A stretch of DNA of 64,000 bases from Hymenobacter metallilatus (GCF_003944705.1 NZ_RWIS01000013.1:1-64000), one strand, 5' to 3'. Positions 8,935 through 18,520 are shown, counted from the first letter of the stretch. Notes: generated by a model not told the origin, from the sequence alone. Numbers and translations are program-made.

Positions 8935-8966
8935 TTGTTTTCATGCTTACCTATATCGTATATTTA
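8935..8966 (+). promoter_or_regulatory. Predicted promoter of the 351-aa gene
   Basis: TTG at 8935-8937 and TATATTTA at 8959-8966 (7 of 8 to TAnnTTTG) are 21 bases apart, within the spacing seen for Bacteroidota promoters. The ATG follows 31 bases later. Confidence 0.5.
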
Positions 8967-8996
8967 CACTAGCCATCTACACCTAACAACCCGTTT

Positions 8997-10052
8997 ATGC
9001 CGAAGACCATAGACTACCCTCGGACCTCTTACCAAGGTGCTTGGGAAGTAGCTGAAGTAGTTGATGATACCGGAGGTAAATGCGCCATTGAAACAGCTGC
9101 TCGCAAGCTCAACCGAAAAGTAAGTGGCTCTTTTAAAGCAATTATTGGGTCGGCCGTCAAGTTCGGTCTGCTCACCAGTAAACGAGAGTTCCTGACAACT
9201 ACAAACCTGTTCCGCCGCATTAAGCATGCCTACGACAAACAGGAAGAGCGGATTTACCATCGTGAGGCCTTTCTGCACCCTCCTATGTTCAATCAGATAT
9301 GCCGTAAGTTCCGGAACCGTGAACTGCCGGTCCATATGTTTGATGTAATGCTAATCCGTGAATTTGGCGTAGAAGAAATCAATGCCCAGGGAGTAGCCAA
9401 AGCATTTATTGACGGAGCACGTATGGCCGGGATTCTGGATGAAAACAATTTCATTGCCGACATTGACCAGCTGGCAGCCCAACAGACTCCCAGAAAGGAG
9501 CTGAGCCCTGGAGAGATGCCACCAAATTTGTTCCGGGGCAATTCGATAATATCTAGCCCAGCAGTGACACCCGCAGCATCAACACCTGCTTCTGTTCCAC
9601 CGCCAACCGCGTCAAGTATATCTTCACAGGGTACTTATATACCAACCGTACCAGCCCCCCCGCGTACTCAGGATGCTATTTCTAACCTGTTTGGTTTAGA
9701 TACCGATGATCTGGAGGAAGATGATTCTTCGCTTGGAGCAGAGGAACTTTCCTATCATCAGGGTCCTGAGGCTGTCTTTATACCGCAGGGCACAACCGCG
9801 GGCAGCAATTCCAACCACATTGCAGGCTCTGCTACCAATTCAGCACCAGTGAATTCACTACGTCCCTCGGTTGCTCCTATACCAAGTAGCGCTAACGGTG
9901 GAAACCGGGAAGCAGCACCGGAAACAGAGGTTCCTTTCTCAATCCGCATCCAAGGGCCAGGAATTGATACCCACCTTACTATTCAGGAAGCGGAAGACCT
10001 GGACGTAGTAGAAGTTCTGTTAAGGCAGATACGGCGACGCTTAACCATCTGA
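8997..10052 (+). CDS. Unrecognised 351-aa protein, possible winged-helix N-terminus
   Basis: I do not recognise a characterised family. Residues 1-165 look folded and mixed alpha/beta: YQGAWEVAEVVDDTGGKCAI, then a helix-rich part with FKAIIGSAVKFGLLTSKREF, a pattern seen in winged-helix-like DUF5343-type proteins. Residues 180-320 are low-complexity, rich in Pro, Ser, Thr and acidic stretches, and look disordered. The last 35 residues form a distinct element (RIQGPGIDTHLTIQEAEDLD, then VVEVLLRQIRRRL). There is no signal peptide or membrane segment. The gene sits alone behind an AT-rich region and before a very strong terminator, and its codon use is less GC-biased than its neighbours. This suggests accessory or transferred DNA. 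Confidence 0.7.
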   Translation: MPKTIDYPRTSYQGAWEVAEVVDDTGGKCAIETAARKLNRKVSGSFKAIIGSAVKFGLLTSKREFLTTTNLFRRIKHAYDKQEERIYHREAFLHPPMFNQICRKFRNRELPVHMFDVMLIREFGVEEINAQGVAKAFIDGARMAGILDENNFIADIDQLAAQQTPRKELSPGEMPPNLFRGNSIISSPAVTPAASTPASVPPPTASSISSQGTYIPTVPAPPRTQDAISNLFGLDTDDLEEDDSSLGAEELSYHQGPEAVFIPQGTTAGSNSNHIAGSATNSAPVNSLRPSVAPIPSSANGGNREAAPETEVPFSIRIQGPGIDTHLTIQEAEDLDVVEVLLRQIRRRLTI

Positions 10053-10065
10053 TTGATGCCTTACC

Positions 10066-10129
10066 AACAAAAAGAGTCCGTCATTACCACGGTACTCTCC
10101 TGCCGTGGTAATGACGGACTCTTTTTGTT
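10066..10129. terminator. Bidirectional terminator with a 27-bp perfect stem
   Basis: Arms at 10066-10092 and 10103-10129 are perfectly complementary over 27 bp with a 10-base loop. The stem starts with A-rich and ends with T-rich bases, so it would work in both directions: for the 351-aa gene on plus and the glycosyltransferase gene on minus. Confidence 0.9.
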
Positions 10130-10224
10130 ATCTTAATCTATCCTATGTCATTGATATATTATGTTAAGCTGGGTTTTAGTTAATTACTTGAAATACAAAT
10201 CATTATCAGCTATGCTGCTAATTA

Positions 10225-11898
10225 TCAAATTGGATCTAATCGACTTATCAACCAGTAGCCGGATTTTGTATCTCGGCCAAGCCAAAAACTATCTTGCTGG
10301 CTGATGCGGACCCAACGGGCCCATTCTGGCGGCAACTTCTTGTGTATTGCAGAGCCCGCCACAACGACTACCGGAGCTTTTAGCTGCTGCAGCGCAGCAC
10401 TGGTAGGATGCCAAACCGGCACTGCCCTACCAGCCAGCCAGACCTGCTTTACGTGTAAGGTATCCAGGCTGCGCCATTGCCGGACCTGAGCAAACGCCGG
10501 ACGGTCTGCTACCTCTTCCATATGACGCAGCCCAGCTGTGGCGTGGCGGGATTCCCAGGCCGGGTAAACAGGCATTAACAGCACTAGCACAGCACTCGTT
10601 ATCAGCAACGTTGCTACGATAAGTCCCCCCGGCCGTACCCCCCGCAACAGTTGCAGTACTACCCCCACCGCCAGGGCCACAAATACGATGCTTACGCTCA
10701 AAAAGCGTAGTCCGCTGGGCTCAAACCCCGGTAGGTGTACCAGGAGTACTGCTACGGGCAGGGCAACGCACAGAGTGGCCAATAGCCACCCCCACCCCCG
10801 CAGCAACCACCCGTCGGGTGATGAGAGAGAGGTGGTTGGCTTCGCTTCCCAATAGCGCAGAAGTCCGGCTACCAGCAAAGCCAGCGGCGGCATCAACGGC
10901 AGCATATAACGCTCTTTCTTTTCGGGCACGATACTCAGCAGCAGCAGCCCCCCCATTACCCAGGCAAAGATCAGTAGATACGGGATGAAGGCGCGTAGGC
11001 GAGGACGGGCATACGGCACAACCAACGATGCTAAGGCGACCAAAGCCCACAGTCCGGTAAAGGCAAAGAAGGACCAGTAGTACCAGAAGGGTTGGACATG
11101 GCGGTCGGCCCAGGACGACATTTCGGTATGTGCTACCTGCCGGGCTACGGGGGCTACGTGCATCCAGATGTAGACCGGCCAACTGCCGCCGATGCCTAGC
11201 GCCAGCAGTGCGGCAGCCGCCGTAGCCTTGGCGCGCCGGGCCACCAGTTGGCGGTTATGGGGCTGCCTGATCAGATAAGCCCCCAGAAACGGCAGCAAGA
11301 CCCCGTACACGGGCACAGGCCCCTTACTCAGGATGGCTAGCCCCATGAGCACGCCAGCTCCTATACATGAGCCAAAGCCTTGTGGGCGCTGCCAGCCCCG
11401 TACCAGCAGCCATACCCCTCCTACCATCAGGCTGTTGGCAAAAATATCCCACTGTCCTTCCCGTCCGGTGGTAATGACCAGCAGGCTACTGGCCAGCACC
11501 AACGCCGCCAACCAGGCTGTTCGGCCCGGCGCAGAGACTTCGGCGGCCTGGGTGCGGGTAAGCTCCAGGGCCAGCCCCCAGAAAAAAAGGACCAACAGGG
11601 TGGCAGCCAACGCCGCCGGCAGACGCAGAAGACCTAGCTGGGTGGTAGGACCAGTAAGTTGTTGCAGAGTGGCCACGGCCCAGGTGGGCAGCGGGGGCTT
11701 AGCCAAGCGCAGCTCTCCGTTCATGGTTGGAATCAGCCAGGAGCCCCCGGCCACCATCTCCCGGGCGGCCACAAAGTTCCGGGCCTCCATCAGACTGACC
11801 GCCGGCGCATCAGCATGAACAAAGAAGCTGCTGGCACACACCAGCAGCACGACGGCTAAACGCCCCCACCGGGACGCCACCAGTTGTGGTAGTAACAT
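10225..11898 (-). CDS. ArnT-like (GT83/PMT family) membrane glycosyltransferase
   Basis: This protein of about 557 aa has many hydrophobic segments and the signature EARNFVAAREMVAGGSWLIP followed by GELRLAKPPLPTW, as in ArnT and other GT-C enzymes that move a sugar from a polyprenyl-phosphate donor onto lipid A or another periplasmic acceptor. The catalytic acidic residue expected in the first periplasmic loop lies in the M-E-A-R motif. I prefer the ATG at 11898 to a TTG at 11925. The donor could be made by the GT2 enzyme encoded nearby (14882-15658). The exact sugar and acceptor are not predictable. Confidence 0.85.
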   Translation of the reverse strand: MLLPQLVASRWGRLAVVLLVCASSFFVHADAPAVSLMEARNFVAAREMVAGGSWLIPTMNGELRLAKPPLPTWAVATLQQLTGPTTQLGLLRLPAALAATLLVLFFWGLALELTRTQAAEVSAPGRTAWLAALVLASSLLVITTGREGQWDIFANSLMVGGVWLLVRGWQRPQGFGSCIGAGVLMGLAILSKGPVPVYGVLLPFLGAYLIRQPHNRQLVARRAKATAAAALLALGIGGSWPVYIWMHVAPVARQVAHTEMSSWADRHVQPFWYYWSFFAFTGLWALVALASLVVPYARPRLRAFIPYLLIFAWVMGGLLLLSIVPEKKERYMLPLMPPLALLVAGLLRYWEAKPTTSLSSPDGWLLRGWGWLLATLCVALPVAVLLVHLPGFEPSGLRFLSVSIVFVALAVGVVLQLLRGVRPGGLIVATLLITSAVLVLLMPVYPAWESRHATAGLRHMEEVADRPAFAQVRQWRSLDTLHVKQVWLAGRAVPVWHPTSAALQQLKAPVVVVAGSAIHKKLPPEWARWVRISQQDSFWLGRDTKSGYWLISRLDPI

Positions 11899-12020
11899 AC
11901 AAGAAGGTAAGAGTCTAACAAACAACCTGGCATGGGCCCGGGTCTCGTCTGTTTGGGCTGTGTTGGGGATATGATGGGCTAAACTACACGCGGCGTACCC
12001 AATACAGCACCATACAGCAC

Positions 12021-12923
12021 CTAGCGCCGCAACGCGGCCTGCAGGTGACGGATGTTATCCACCTGATAGGCATCGGGCTGAGTGGCCACAACGCGGCTAA
12101 CGGCCCGGAGCGAACGGCCGCCGAATACCACCACCTCCCGACCCATAGCGTGCAGCTGAGCGGAGCGCTCAGGCGTAATTTTGTCTTTGTGCATGACGGC
12201 TACCCCCACTCCGGGCAGCTCACGCAGCGTGGCCAGGTCGGTGGCAAACTCGTTGTTCATTTCAAATCCCAGCGAGACGGCAGGCAACAGTTGCCCCAGA
12301 TATGTTAGGGTACTGGCCCGGTTGGTCAGAATCAGCACCCGCCCGGCAGGCACCCGGTAGCGGACCAGCAATTCCTGCAGACGCCGGGCCAGCGCCCGGC
12401 TACGAGCCACATCCCCCCCGTTACAGGCATCATCTTCGTGCAAATCCAGGTGGAGGTAAGGAAACCGGGGCTGCTGGCTTAAATACCGGAGCAGGGTTTC
12501 AAAGGTCACCAGCTTTTCGTGCTGAAACCAGTCGTAGGGCCAGCCGCCACGGTACCGGAGCTGACGAAGGGAGGCTGCCGGCGTCTGGCTCACACACCCC
12601 TGCCCTGTGGTCATGGATTCCAGGGTATTATCGTGGTAAAGCACCGGAATGCTATCCTGGCTGAGGCGGATATCCACTTCCACCCCATCGGCTCCACGGT
12701 GCAAGGCCCGGGCAATACTGCGTAGGCTGCTGGGCGGAAGCGGGTTGAACAGTGGCCGGAAAAAGCCCGAGCCTGCGTGACCGATAACCAGGGGGGAGCG
12801 GCTACGGGGGGCGGGTTCCGCCCCCGCAGGCCTGGCCGCATACGCCAAAGGAACGATTCCCCCCATCAGCCCGCCCAGGAGCAGGAGACAAGACCAAAGT
12901 CGGGTAGAGAGCAGCGGATGCAT
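12021..12923 (-). CDS. Exported glycerophosphodiester phosphodiesterase
   Basis: The 300-aa product is a GDPD-family TIM-barrel hydrolase that releases glycerol-3-phosphate from glycerophosphodiesters. Typical motifs are VIGHAGSG, GADGVEVDIRLSQDSIPVLYHD and YLHLDLHEDD, carrying the metal-binding Glu/Asp and catalytic His residues. An N-terminal signal sequence (WSCLLLLGGLMGGIVPLAYA) indicates export. The usual first motif is H-R-G; here it is H-A-G, so the Arg after the first His is replaced. This is seen in some secreted homologues, and activity should not be taken for granted. The gene follows the ArnT-like gene's direction with a 122-base gap. Confidence 0.85.
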   Translation of the reverse strand: MHPLLSTRLWSCLLLLGGLMGGIVPLAYAARPAGAEPAPRSRSPLVIGHAGSGFFRPLFNPLPPSSLRSIARALHRGADGVEVDIRLSQDSIPVLYHDNTLESMTTGQGCVSQTPAASLRQLRYRGGWPYDWFQHEKLVTFETLLRYLSQQPRFPYLHLDLHEDDACNGGDVARSRALARRLQELLVRYRVPAGRVLILTNRASTLTYLGQLLPAVSLGFEMNNEFATDLATLRELPGVGVAVMHKDKITPERSAQLHAMGREVVVFGGRSLRAVSRVVATQPDAYQVDNIRHLQAALRR

Positions 12924-13039
12924 ATACGAGGCAGCTGACGAAACCAGATAAGACCGAAAGAAGTAGCCCGGCTAAGAACACACCTGCAGGCCCGGTAGGC
13001 AGGCTATACGCAGGATAACCGGCGCCGGGTAATTCCGTT

Positions 13040-13047
13040 TACCTTTG
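13040..13047 (+). promoter_or_regulatory. -7 box TACCTTTG of the epimerase gene
   Basis: Exact TAnnTTTG match, 52 bases upstream of the ATG. No good TTG -33 element was found at the expected distance. Confidence 0.5.
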
Positions 13048-13099
13048 CGGCCTCCCTTCGGGGGGCATTTCACTTTTCTCCCCTCCCTGCATCTTACGC

Positions 13100-14083
13100 A
13101 TGGCATCCATTCTGGTAACGGGCTGCGCGGGCTTTATTGGCTCGCATCTGGCTGAGCGGCTGCTTCACGACGGGCACCGCGTAGTGGGCCTCGATAATTT
13201 TGACCCGTTCTACGACCGGGCCTACAAGCAGCAAAACCTGGCCCTGTGCCTGGCCCACCCCCGGTTCAGCTTCCACGAAGCTGACCTACGCCACGGCCTG
13301 GATGCGGTGGTTGATGCTCTCCCCGCCGATCCGGTTGAGGTGGTAGTACACCTGGCCGCCAAGGCCGGGGTAGGTCCCTCAGTGAAAGACCCCATGGGCT
13401 ACCTGGAAAATAACGTGCTGGGTACCACAACGCTGCTGGAATGGATGCGCCACCGGGATATTCAGAAGCTGTTCTTCGCTTCTTCCTCCTCGGTATACGG
13501 CAACACCCCGGCGCACCCCTTTCGGGAAGACATGAACTTGCTGGCCACGTGCATCTCCCCGTACGCGGCTTCCAAACTGAGCGGCGAGCAACTCACCTAC
13601 ACCTATCATCACCTGTACGGGCTGGATGTGCTGAATGCCCGGTTTTTTACCGTATACGGCCCCCGGCAGCGCCCCGATCTGGCCATCCATAAGTTCGTGC
13701 GCTTGTTGCAGGACGGGCAGCCCATCCCCGTTTTCGGCAACGGCACCACGGCCCGTGACTATACCTTTGTTTCGGATACGGTGGATGGCATTGCCCGGGG
13801 CGTACAGTACCTGCTGGAGCACTCGGGAGTATACGAAACGCTTAACCTGGGTAACAGCCAACCCATATCCCTGCTGGACCTGATTGCGGCCGTAGGGACG
13901 GCCGTGGGCGTGGAGCCAGAGCTGGCATTTCAGCCCATGCAGGCCGGCGACGTAGACATAACCTACGCTGACATCAGCAAGGCCCGGCGCCTACTCGGCT
14001 ACGCCCCCCAGACCAGTCTGGCCGAGGGGCTGGCCGAATTTGTTGAGTGGTTAAACAAAGTTGCGTATACGCCAGCTACGTAG
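13100..14083 (+). CDS. NAD-dependent UDP-sugar epimerase (UDP-glucuronate 4-epimerase-like)
   Basis: This 327-aa protein is an extended short-chain dehydrogenase of the GalE/GAE group. It begins with the NAD-binding TGCAGFIGSHL, and has the Ser of SSSSVYG and the catalytic YAASK at about residue 155. LDNFDPFYDRAYKQQNL and the GPRQRPDLAIHKF region are typical of UDP-glucuronate 4-epimerases. The reaction would invert C4 of UDP-glucuronate or a similar sugar nucleotide in the cytoplasm for surface polysaccharide or lipid decoration, consistent with the flanking glycosyltransferase genes. It stands opposite in orientation to its neighbours. Substrate assignment is by family resemblance only. Confidence 0.85.
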   Translation: MASILVTGCAGFIGSHLAERLLHDGHRVVGLDNFDPFYDRAYKQQNLALCLAHPRFSFHEADLRHGLDAVVDALPADPVEVVVHLAAKAGVGPSVKDPMGYLENNVLGTTTLLEWMRHRDIQKLFFASSSSVYGNTPAHPFREDMNLLATCISPYAASKLSGEQLTYTYHHLYGLDVLNARFFTVYGPRQRPDLAIHKFVRLLQDGQPIPVFGNGTTARDYTFVSDTVDGIARGVQYLLEHSGVYETLNLGNSQPISLLDLIAAVGTAVGVEPELAFQPMQAGDVDITYADISKARRLLGYAPQTSLAEGLAEFVEWLNKVAYTPAT

Positions 14084-14203
14084 CCGGCCGGTGTGACAGC
14101 TGATCCGGAGAGTAAACGTTTATCTGCCCGCCACAGGCCACACAGCAAGGCACTGCACGTTAAGCCCCTCCACACGCGGGCAGCTGATCAGGGTTATCCT
14201 ACC

Positions 14204-14869
14204 CTATTGATTTGCTCCGGCAGCTGACTCAGCGGCTGCCCCACCCCGCTGCTCCCGGCGCAGCAGCACAATGTTGCGGGCGTACACTACCGTCCCGAAC
14301 ACATTGCCGATAATGAGTACCGCATCCCAGCGCAGAAATGCATACACCAGAATCAACACCGAGCCCACGAAGCTAATCACCCAGAAACTCAGAGGCAGAG
14401 AGGATTCCCCTTTTCGCTCGGAATAAATCCACTGATACACGAAGCGGAGCAGGAAAATCACCTGTCCTACGGCCCCCAGCGCCAGCAAACCCGCCGGAAT
14501 CCGGCTGCCCAGCATAGCCCGCAGACTGAAGTGCTGGTTGCCAGTTACAAACCACGCCAGCATAGCTACCGGAAACACGTAGGCCCCGGCCCGGAACCAG
14601 GGATTCAGCTTGCCCCACTCCTTAAGCAGCTGTAGGTTGCGGATGTAGATGGCGTAGCTGATGAGCTGCGCCCCCAGGATGACGGGGTCGTGGCGCAGGA
14701 TGCCGTACACAATCATCAGAAACGAAGACACCAGGCTGATTTGCCAGAACAAGGTGGGTACCAGTACCCGCTTGGCCCGCTCGCTCTGAATCCACTGCAG
14801 CACAATGCGGCTGGAAAACAGCAGCTGCGACACCAGCCCAATGCCCAGGGCAACGGTTTGCGTCGTCAT
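14204..14869 (-). CDS. Membrane protein with two LAB_N domains
   Basis: The 221-aa protein consists of two copies of the small membrane domain found at the N-terminus of some lipid-A-disaccharide synthases (LAB_N). Copy 1 has SSRIVLQWIQSERAK and LFWQISLVSS; copy 2 has LLRFVYQWIYSERKG and SFWVISFVGS. Each copy ends in a Y-x-RN-x-x-L motif. There is no glycosyltransferase domain. The gene starts 12 bases after the stop of the GT2 gene, so the two are very likely co-transcribed. The role is unknown; a partner in lipid-linked sugar handling is an inference from context. Confidence 0.8.
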   Translation of the reverse strand: MTTQTVALGIGLVSQLLFSSRIVLQWIQSERAKRVLVPTLFWQISLVSSFLMIVYGILRHDPVILGAQLISYAIYIRNLQLLKEWGKLNPWFRAGAYVFPVAMLAWFVTGNQHFSLRAMLGSRIPAGLLALGAVGQVIFLLRFVYQWIYSERKGESSLPLSFWVISFVGSVLILVYAFLRWDAVLIIGNVFGTVVYARNIVLLRREQRGGAAAESAAGANQ

Positions 14870-14881
14870 AGCGCCTCGGGG

Positions 14882-15658
<777 letters not shown>

Positions 15659-15841
15659 AGAAACAGAGGGGTAAAACGGGGCGCAAGGTACGCAAGGTTT
15701 TGGGCACGGTATCAGCCCATACGCAAAAGCGGCCGAACAGATGGGTTCAACAGCTACTCTATCAGGTTATAGATCTTTAAAGTCAAAGTCAGGAGGGGTA
15801 AGATTATTGATCAGGGATATGGCCCGCAGGCCGCTGGAAAT

Positions 15842-16000
15842 ATGGAACGTATAATAGTGTGGCTGCTTGCTATACTTATGCTTATTGCCTTGTTATGGCT
15901 TCTAGGATTTCAAGGTTCATTGATGGCATTCGCCTACCTGCTTTTTTGGATGACAAGCAGCCTTAAACCCAAATGCATAGGCAAGCATTCCCTCGGTTGA
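15842..16000 (+). CDS. Small hydrophobic protein, 52 aa (putative)
   Basis: An ATG at 15842 opens a 52-codon frame whose product is almost one long hydrophobic segment (MERIIVWLLAILMLIALLW and onward), then a short basic tail ending KPKCIGKHSLG. It is isolated between the GT2 and hisIE genes and followed by a hairpin. Small single-span membrane proteins are plausible, but a chance ORF cannot be excluded. Confidence 0.4.
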   Translation: MERIIVWLLAILMLIALLWLLGFQGSLMAFAYLLFWMTSSLKPKCIGKHSLG

Positions 16001-16011
16001 AGAAATGGAAG

Positions 16012-16050
16012 AACGCTGCCCGCACCTGATAAGGCACTGGCAGCGTTTTG
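16012..16050. terminator. Hairpin between small ORF and the end of the his operon
   Basis: AACGCTGCC and GGCAGCGTT pair perfectly over 9 bp. A short T-run follows on plus. It may also end the his transcript, which runs in from the minus strand. Confidence 0.55.
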
Positions 16051-16078
16051 CGTGTATCTACAAGGAAAGTAACAGCCG

Positions 16079-16717
16079 CTACTCCCGCCGCACCCCGCCG
16101 GAAATGGTAGTGTGGCGCTGCTTGAGCACACCCACCACGTCCTCCAGGGACAAACCAGAAGCTGTCAGCAGTACCAACAAATGATAGAGCAGGTCAGCGG
16201 CCTCGCCTTTGAGGCCTTCCAGGTTACCGCCCACCGCGTCGATGACGGTTTCCACGGCCTCCTCTCCCACTTTCTGGGCGATTATGGGCATACCCTTGCG
16301 GAACAAGGAGGCGGTGTATGACTTGGGGTCTTCGTCGGGGTGCTGGTGGCGGCGCTGCACCAGGCGCTCCAGTTCCGCCACGAAGCTAACGGCCGGGGCC
16401 GGGTAGCGCGTCTGTTGGGGCTGCTCGAAGCAGCTGGTGGTACCCCGGTGGCAGGTGGGGCCGTCGGGGCGGGCCAGGATGAGCAGGGCGTCCTGGTCGC
16501 AGTCCTCGTGCTCACTCACCACAGTGAGGTAGTTACCGGACGTTTCGCCCTTGGTCCAGAGGCGCTGCTTGGAGCGGGAGAAGAACGTCACGCGGCCCGT
16601 CTGGCGGGTGACACGCTGCGCTTCCTCATTCTGGTAGCCCAGCATCAGCACCTGCCCCGTGTGGGCATCCTGCACAATCACCGGAATCAGCCCATCGGGC
16701 ATTTTGGCAAAATCCAT
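16079..16717 (-). CDS. hisIE: Bifunctional phosphoribosyl-AMP cyclohydrolase / phosphoribosyl-ATP diphosphatase
   Basis: The 212-aa fusion carries out steps 2 and 3 of histidine synthesis. The HisI domain (about residues 1-110) has VLMLGYQNEEA, TKGETSGN and the metal-binding HEDCDQDALL and GPTCHRGTTSCF. The HisE domain (about residues 120-212) has the PDEDPKSYTASLF and KVGEEAVETVIDAV helices of the MazG-like pyrophosphohydrolases. It is the last gene of the his operon, separated from hisF by 94 bases filled by an inverted-repeat element. Confidence 0.95.
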   Translation of the reverse strand: MDFAKMPDGLIPVIVQDAHTGQVLMLGYQNEEAQRVTRQTGRVTFFSRSKQRLWTKGETSGNYLTVVSEHEDCDQDALLILARPDGPTCHRGTTSCFEQPQQTRYPAPAVSFVAELERLVQRRHQHPDEDPKSYTASLFRKGMPIIAQKVGEEAVETVIDAVGGNLEGLKGEAADLLYHLLVLLTASGLSLEDVVGVLKQRHTTISGGVRRE

Positions 16718-16723
16718 TGGTTC

Positions 16724-16809
16724 TGGTTGTTAGTTGGTAGTTGTCAGTTGTTAGTACAGGTTCAAGCAGTCAATACACTGACAACGGACAACTACCAACT
16801 GACAACTAA
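16724..16809. repeat. Inverted-repeat element in the hisF-hisIE gap
   Basis: Left arm words TTAGTTGGTAGTTGTCAGTT are mirrored by AACTACCAACTGACAACTAA. The element runs from 7 bases before the hisIE start to 2 bases from the hisF stop. Confidence 0.85.
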
Positions 16810-16811
16810 AA

Positions 16812-17570
16812 TTACAGCCGTACGGCAATGCCGTCCTGGCGCAGATGTTCTTTCAGCTCGCGGATGCCGATTTCGCCGAAGTGGAAGATGCTGGCGGCAA
16901 GGCCGGCGTCGGCGTGGGCCTGCTGGAACACGTTCGTGAAGTCCTGTTTGGAACCCGCCCCCCCACTGGCCACCACCGGCACCGATACAGCCCGGCTCAC
17001 GGCCCCGGTGATGTCCAGCGCGAAGCCGTCCTTGGTGCCGTCGTTGCTCATGGAAGTCAGCAGGATTTCGCCTGCGCCCCGCTCGGCGGCTTCCCGGCAC
17101 CACTGCACCGCGTCGCGGCCGGTGTTGTGGGTGCCGGCCCGGGTATAGATCTGCCAGCCGTCGGCGTCGTGGTAACGGGCATCGGCGGCCACCACAATGC
17201 ACTGGGAGCCGAAGCGGGCGGCCAGCTCGTCAATCAGCTCGGGGCGCGCCAGAGCGGCCGAGTTGATGCTCACTTTGTCGGCTCCGTTCATCAGCAGGGC
17301 TTCCACATCGGATACGGTGCCGATGCCGCCGCCCACGGTGAACGGAATGTCCAGCTCCCGGGCCACGTCGCGCACCAGAGCTACCAGCGTGGCGCGCTTC
17401 TGGTTGGTGGCGGTGATATCGAGGAACACCAGTTCGTCGGCCCCCTCGCGGGCGTAGCGGGCGGCCAGGGCCACCGGGTCGCCCGCGTCGCGCAGGCCCT
17501 CGAAGCGCACCCCTTTCACGGTGCGCCCGTCCTTCACGTCGAGGCAGGGTATGATTCGTTTGGTTAGCAT
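16812..17570 (-). CDS. hisF: Imidazole glycerol phosphate synthase, cyclase subunit
   Basis: HisF (252 aa) closes the imidazole ring using ammonia from HisH. It is a TIM barrel with catalytic Asp residues in IIPCLDVKDG (about residue 11) and TSMSNDGTKDG (about residue 130), and phosphate-binding GGGIG and ASGGAGS loops. The start at 17570 gives the standard N-terminus MLTKRIIPCLD. Its partner hisH lies two genes upstream, with hisA between them. Confidence 0.97.
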   Translation of the reverse strand: MLTKRIIPCLDVKDGRTVKGVRFEGLRDAGDPVALAARYAREGADELVFLDITATNQKRATLVALVRDVARELDIPFTVGGGIGTVSDVEALLMNGADKVSINSAALARPELIDELAARFGSQCIVVAADARYHDADGWQIYTRAGTHNTGRDAVQWCREAAERGAGEILLTSMSNDGTKDGFALDITGAVSRAVSVPVVASGGAGSKQDFTNVFQQAHADAGLAASIFHFGEIGIRELKEHLRQDGIAVRL

Positions 17571-17576
17571 GCTTGG

Positions 17577-17680
17577 TTTTTAGTTGTCAGTTGTTCGTTA
17601 TCAGTTGTCAGTGATTGTATGGTTGATTGCCGGCTGACTACATCGAGAGTGGACAAGCAACAAACAACTGACAACTATAA
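17577..17680. repeat. Inverted-repeat element in the hisA-hisF gap
   Basis: TAGTTGTCAGTTGTTCGTTA (17581-17600) is mirrored by AAGCAACAAACAACTGACAA (17655-17674). It uses the same TTGTCAGTTGTT words as the hisF-hisIE and spt-accC elements. Confidence 0.85.
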
Positions 17681-17686
17681 ACGAAA

Positions 17687-18403
17687 TCATAGCCAGGGCT
17701 GCAGCTGCTCCAGCGTGATGGTACCTTCGTAGATGGCTTTGCCGATGATAGCCCCGTGCATGCCCACGGCGGCCAGGGCCTCCACGTCGGCTAGGGTGGT
17801 TACGCCGCCGCTGGCAATGAGGCGGGCGGCGGGCAGTTGCTCGCGCAGCTCAGTGTACGTAGCTAGCGACGGGCCCTGGAGCTTGCCGTCCTTGCTCACG
17901 TCGGTGCAGATGAAGGTGGTGGCTCCGCTGGCCAGGTAGCCTTCCACAAACTCGCGCAGGGTCCGCTCGCTCTGCTCGGCCCAGGCGTTGATGGAAATGT
18001 GGTTGTCGCGGTAATCAGCCCCAATGATGATACGGTCGGCCCCGAACGTATGAAGCCAGCCGTTCACGGTTTCAGGCTCGCGCACGGCAATGCTGCCGGC
18101 GGTAATCTGCCGGGCACCGGCGTCGAAGGCCTGGCGCACGGCGTCCTCGCTCTGCAGCCCACCCCCGAAGTCGATGTGCAGGCTGGTGTGGCGGGCAATA
18201 CGCTCCAGTACAGGCAGGTTCACGGGGCGCTTGGCGCGGGCGCCGTCGAGGTCCACCAGGTGCAGGCGCTTCACGCCGGCGGCCTCGAAGCGTTGGGCCA
18301 CGGCCAGCGGGTCGGCATCGTAGGTGGTCTGCTGGGCAAAATCGCCCTCCGTCAGGCGCACGCACTGGCCGTTGATGAGGTCAATAGCGGGAATGATTTC
18401 CAT
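17687..18403 (-). CDS. hisA: ProFAR isomerase
   Basis: HisA (238 aa) performs the Amadori rearrangement of ProFAR to PRFAR. The start MEIIPAIDLINGQCVRL at 18403 matches the family; an upstream start at 18424 would add seven unconserved residues. Catalytic Asp residues lie in AIDL and in ICTDVSKDG, and the phosphate loops are GGGL and ASGGV. It is the sixth gene of the operon. Confidence 0.96.
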   Translation of the reverse strand: MEIIPAIDLINGQCVRLTEGDFAQQTTYDADPLAVAQRFEAAGVKRLHLVDLDGARAKRPVNLPVLERIARHTSLHIDFGGGLQSEDAVRQAFDAGARQITAGSIAVREPETVNGWLHTFGADRIIIGADYRDNHISINAWAEQSERTLREFVEGYLASGATTFICTDVSKDGKLQGPSLATYTELREQLPAARLIASGGVTTLADVEALAAVGMHGAIIGKAIYEGTITLEQLQPWL

Positions 18404-18425
18404 GTTAGGTTTAAGGACAGTCACC

Positions 18426-18512
18426 TGTCATCCTGAGCGGAGCGAAGGGCCCTATCACACCAGAACTAATCGTTACAACGTAATAAGGTCCTTCGCTCCG
18501 CTCAGGATGACA
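18426..18512. repeat. Inverted-repeat element in the hisH-hisA gap (23-bp perfect arms)
   Basis: TGTCATCCTGAGCGGAGC (start of arm, 18426-18448) is exactly complementary to 18490-18512. It belongs to the GTCATnCTGAGC family also seen at 21646, 38711, 41440 and 52641. Confidence 0.9.
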
Positions 18513-18520
18513 GACAGGGC

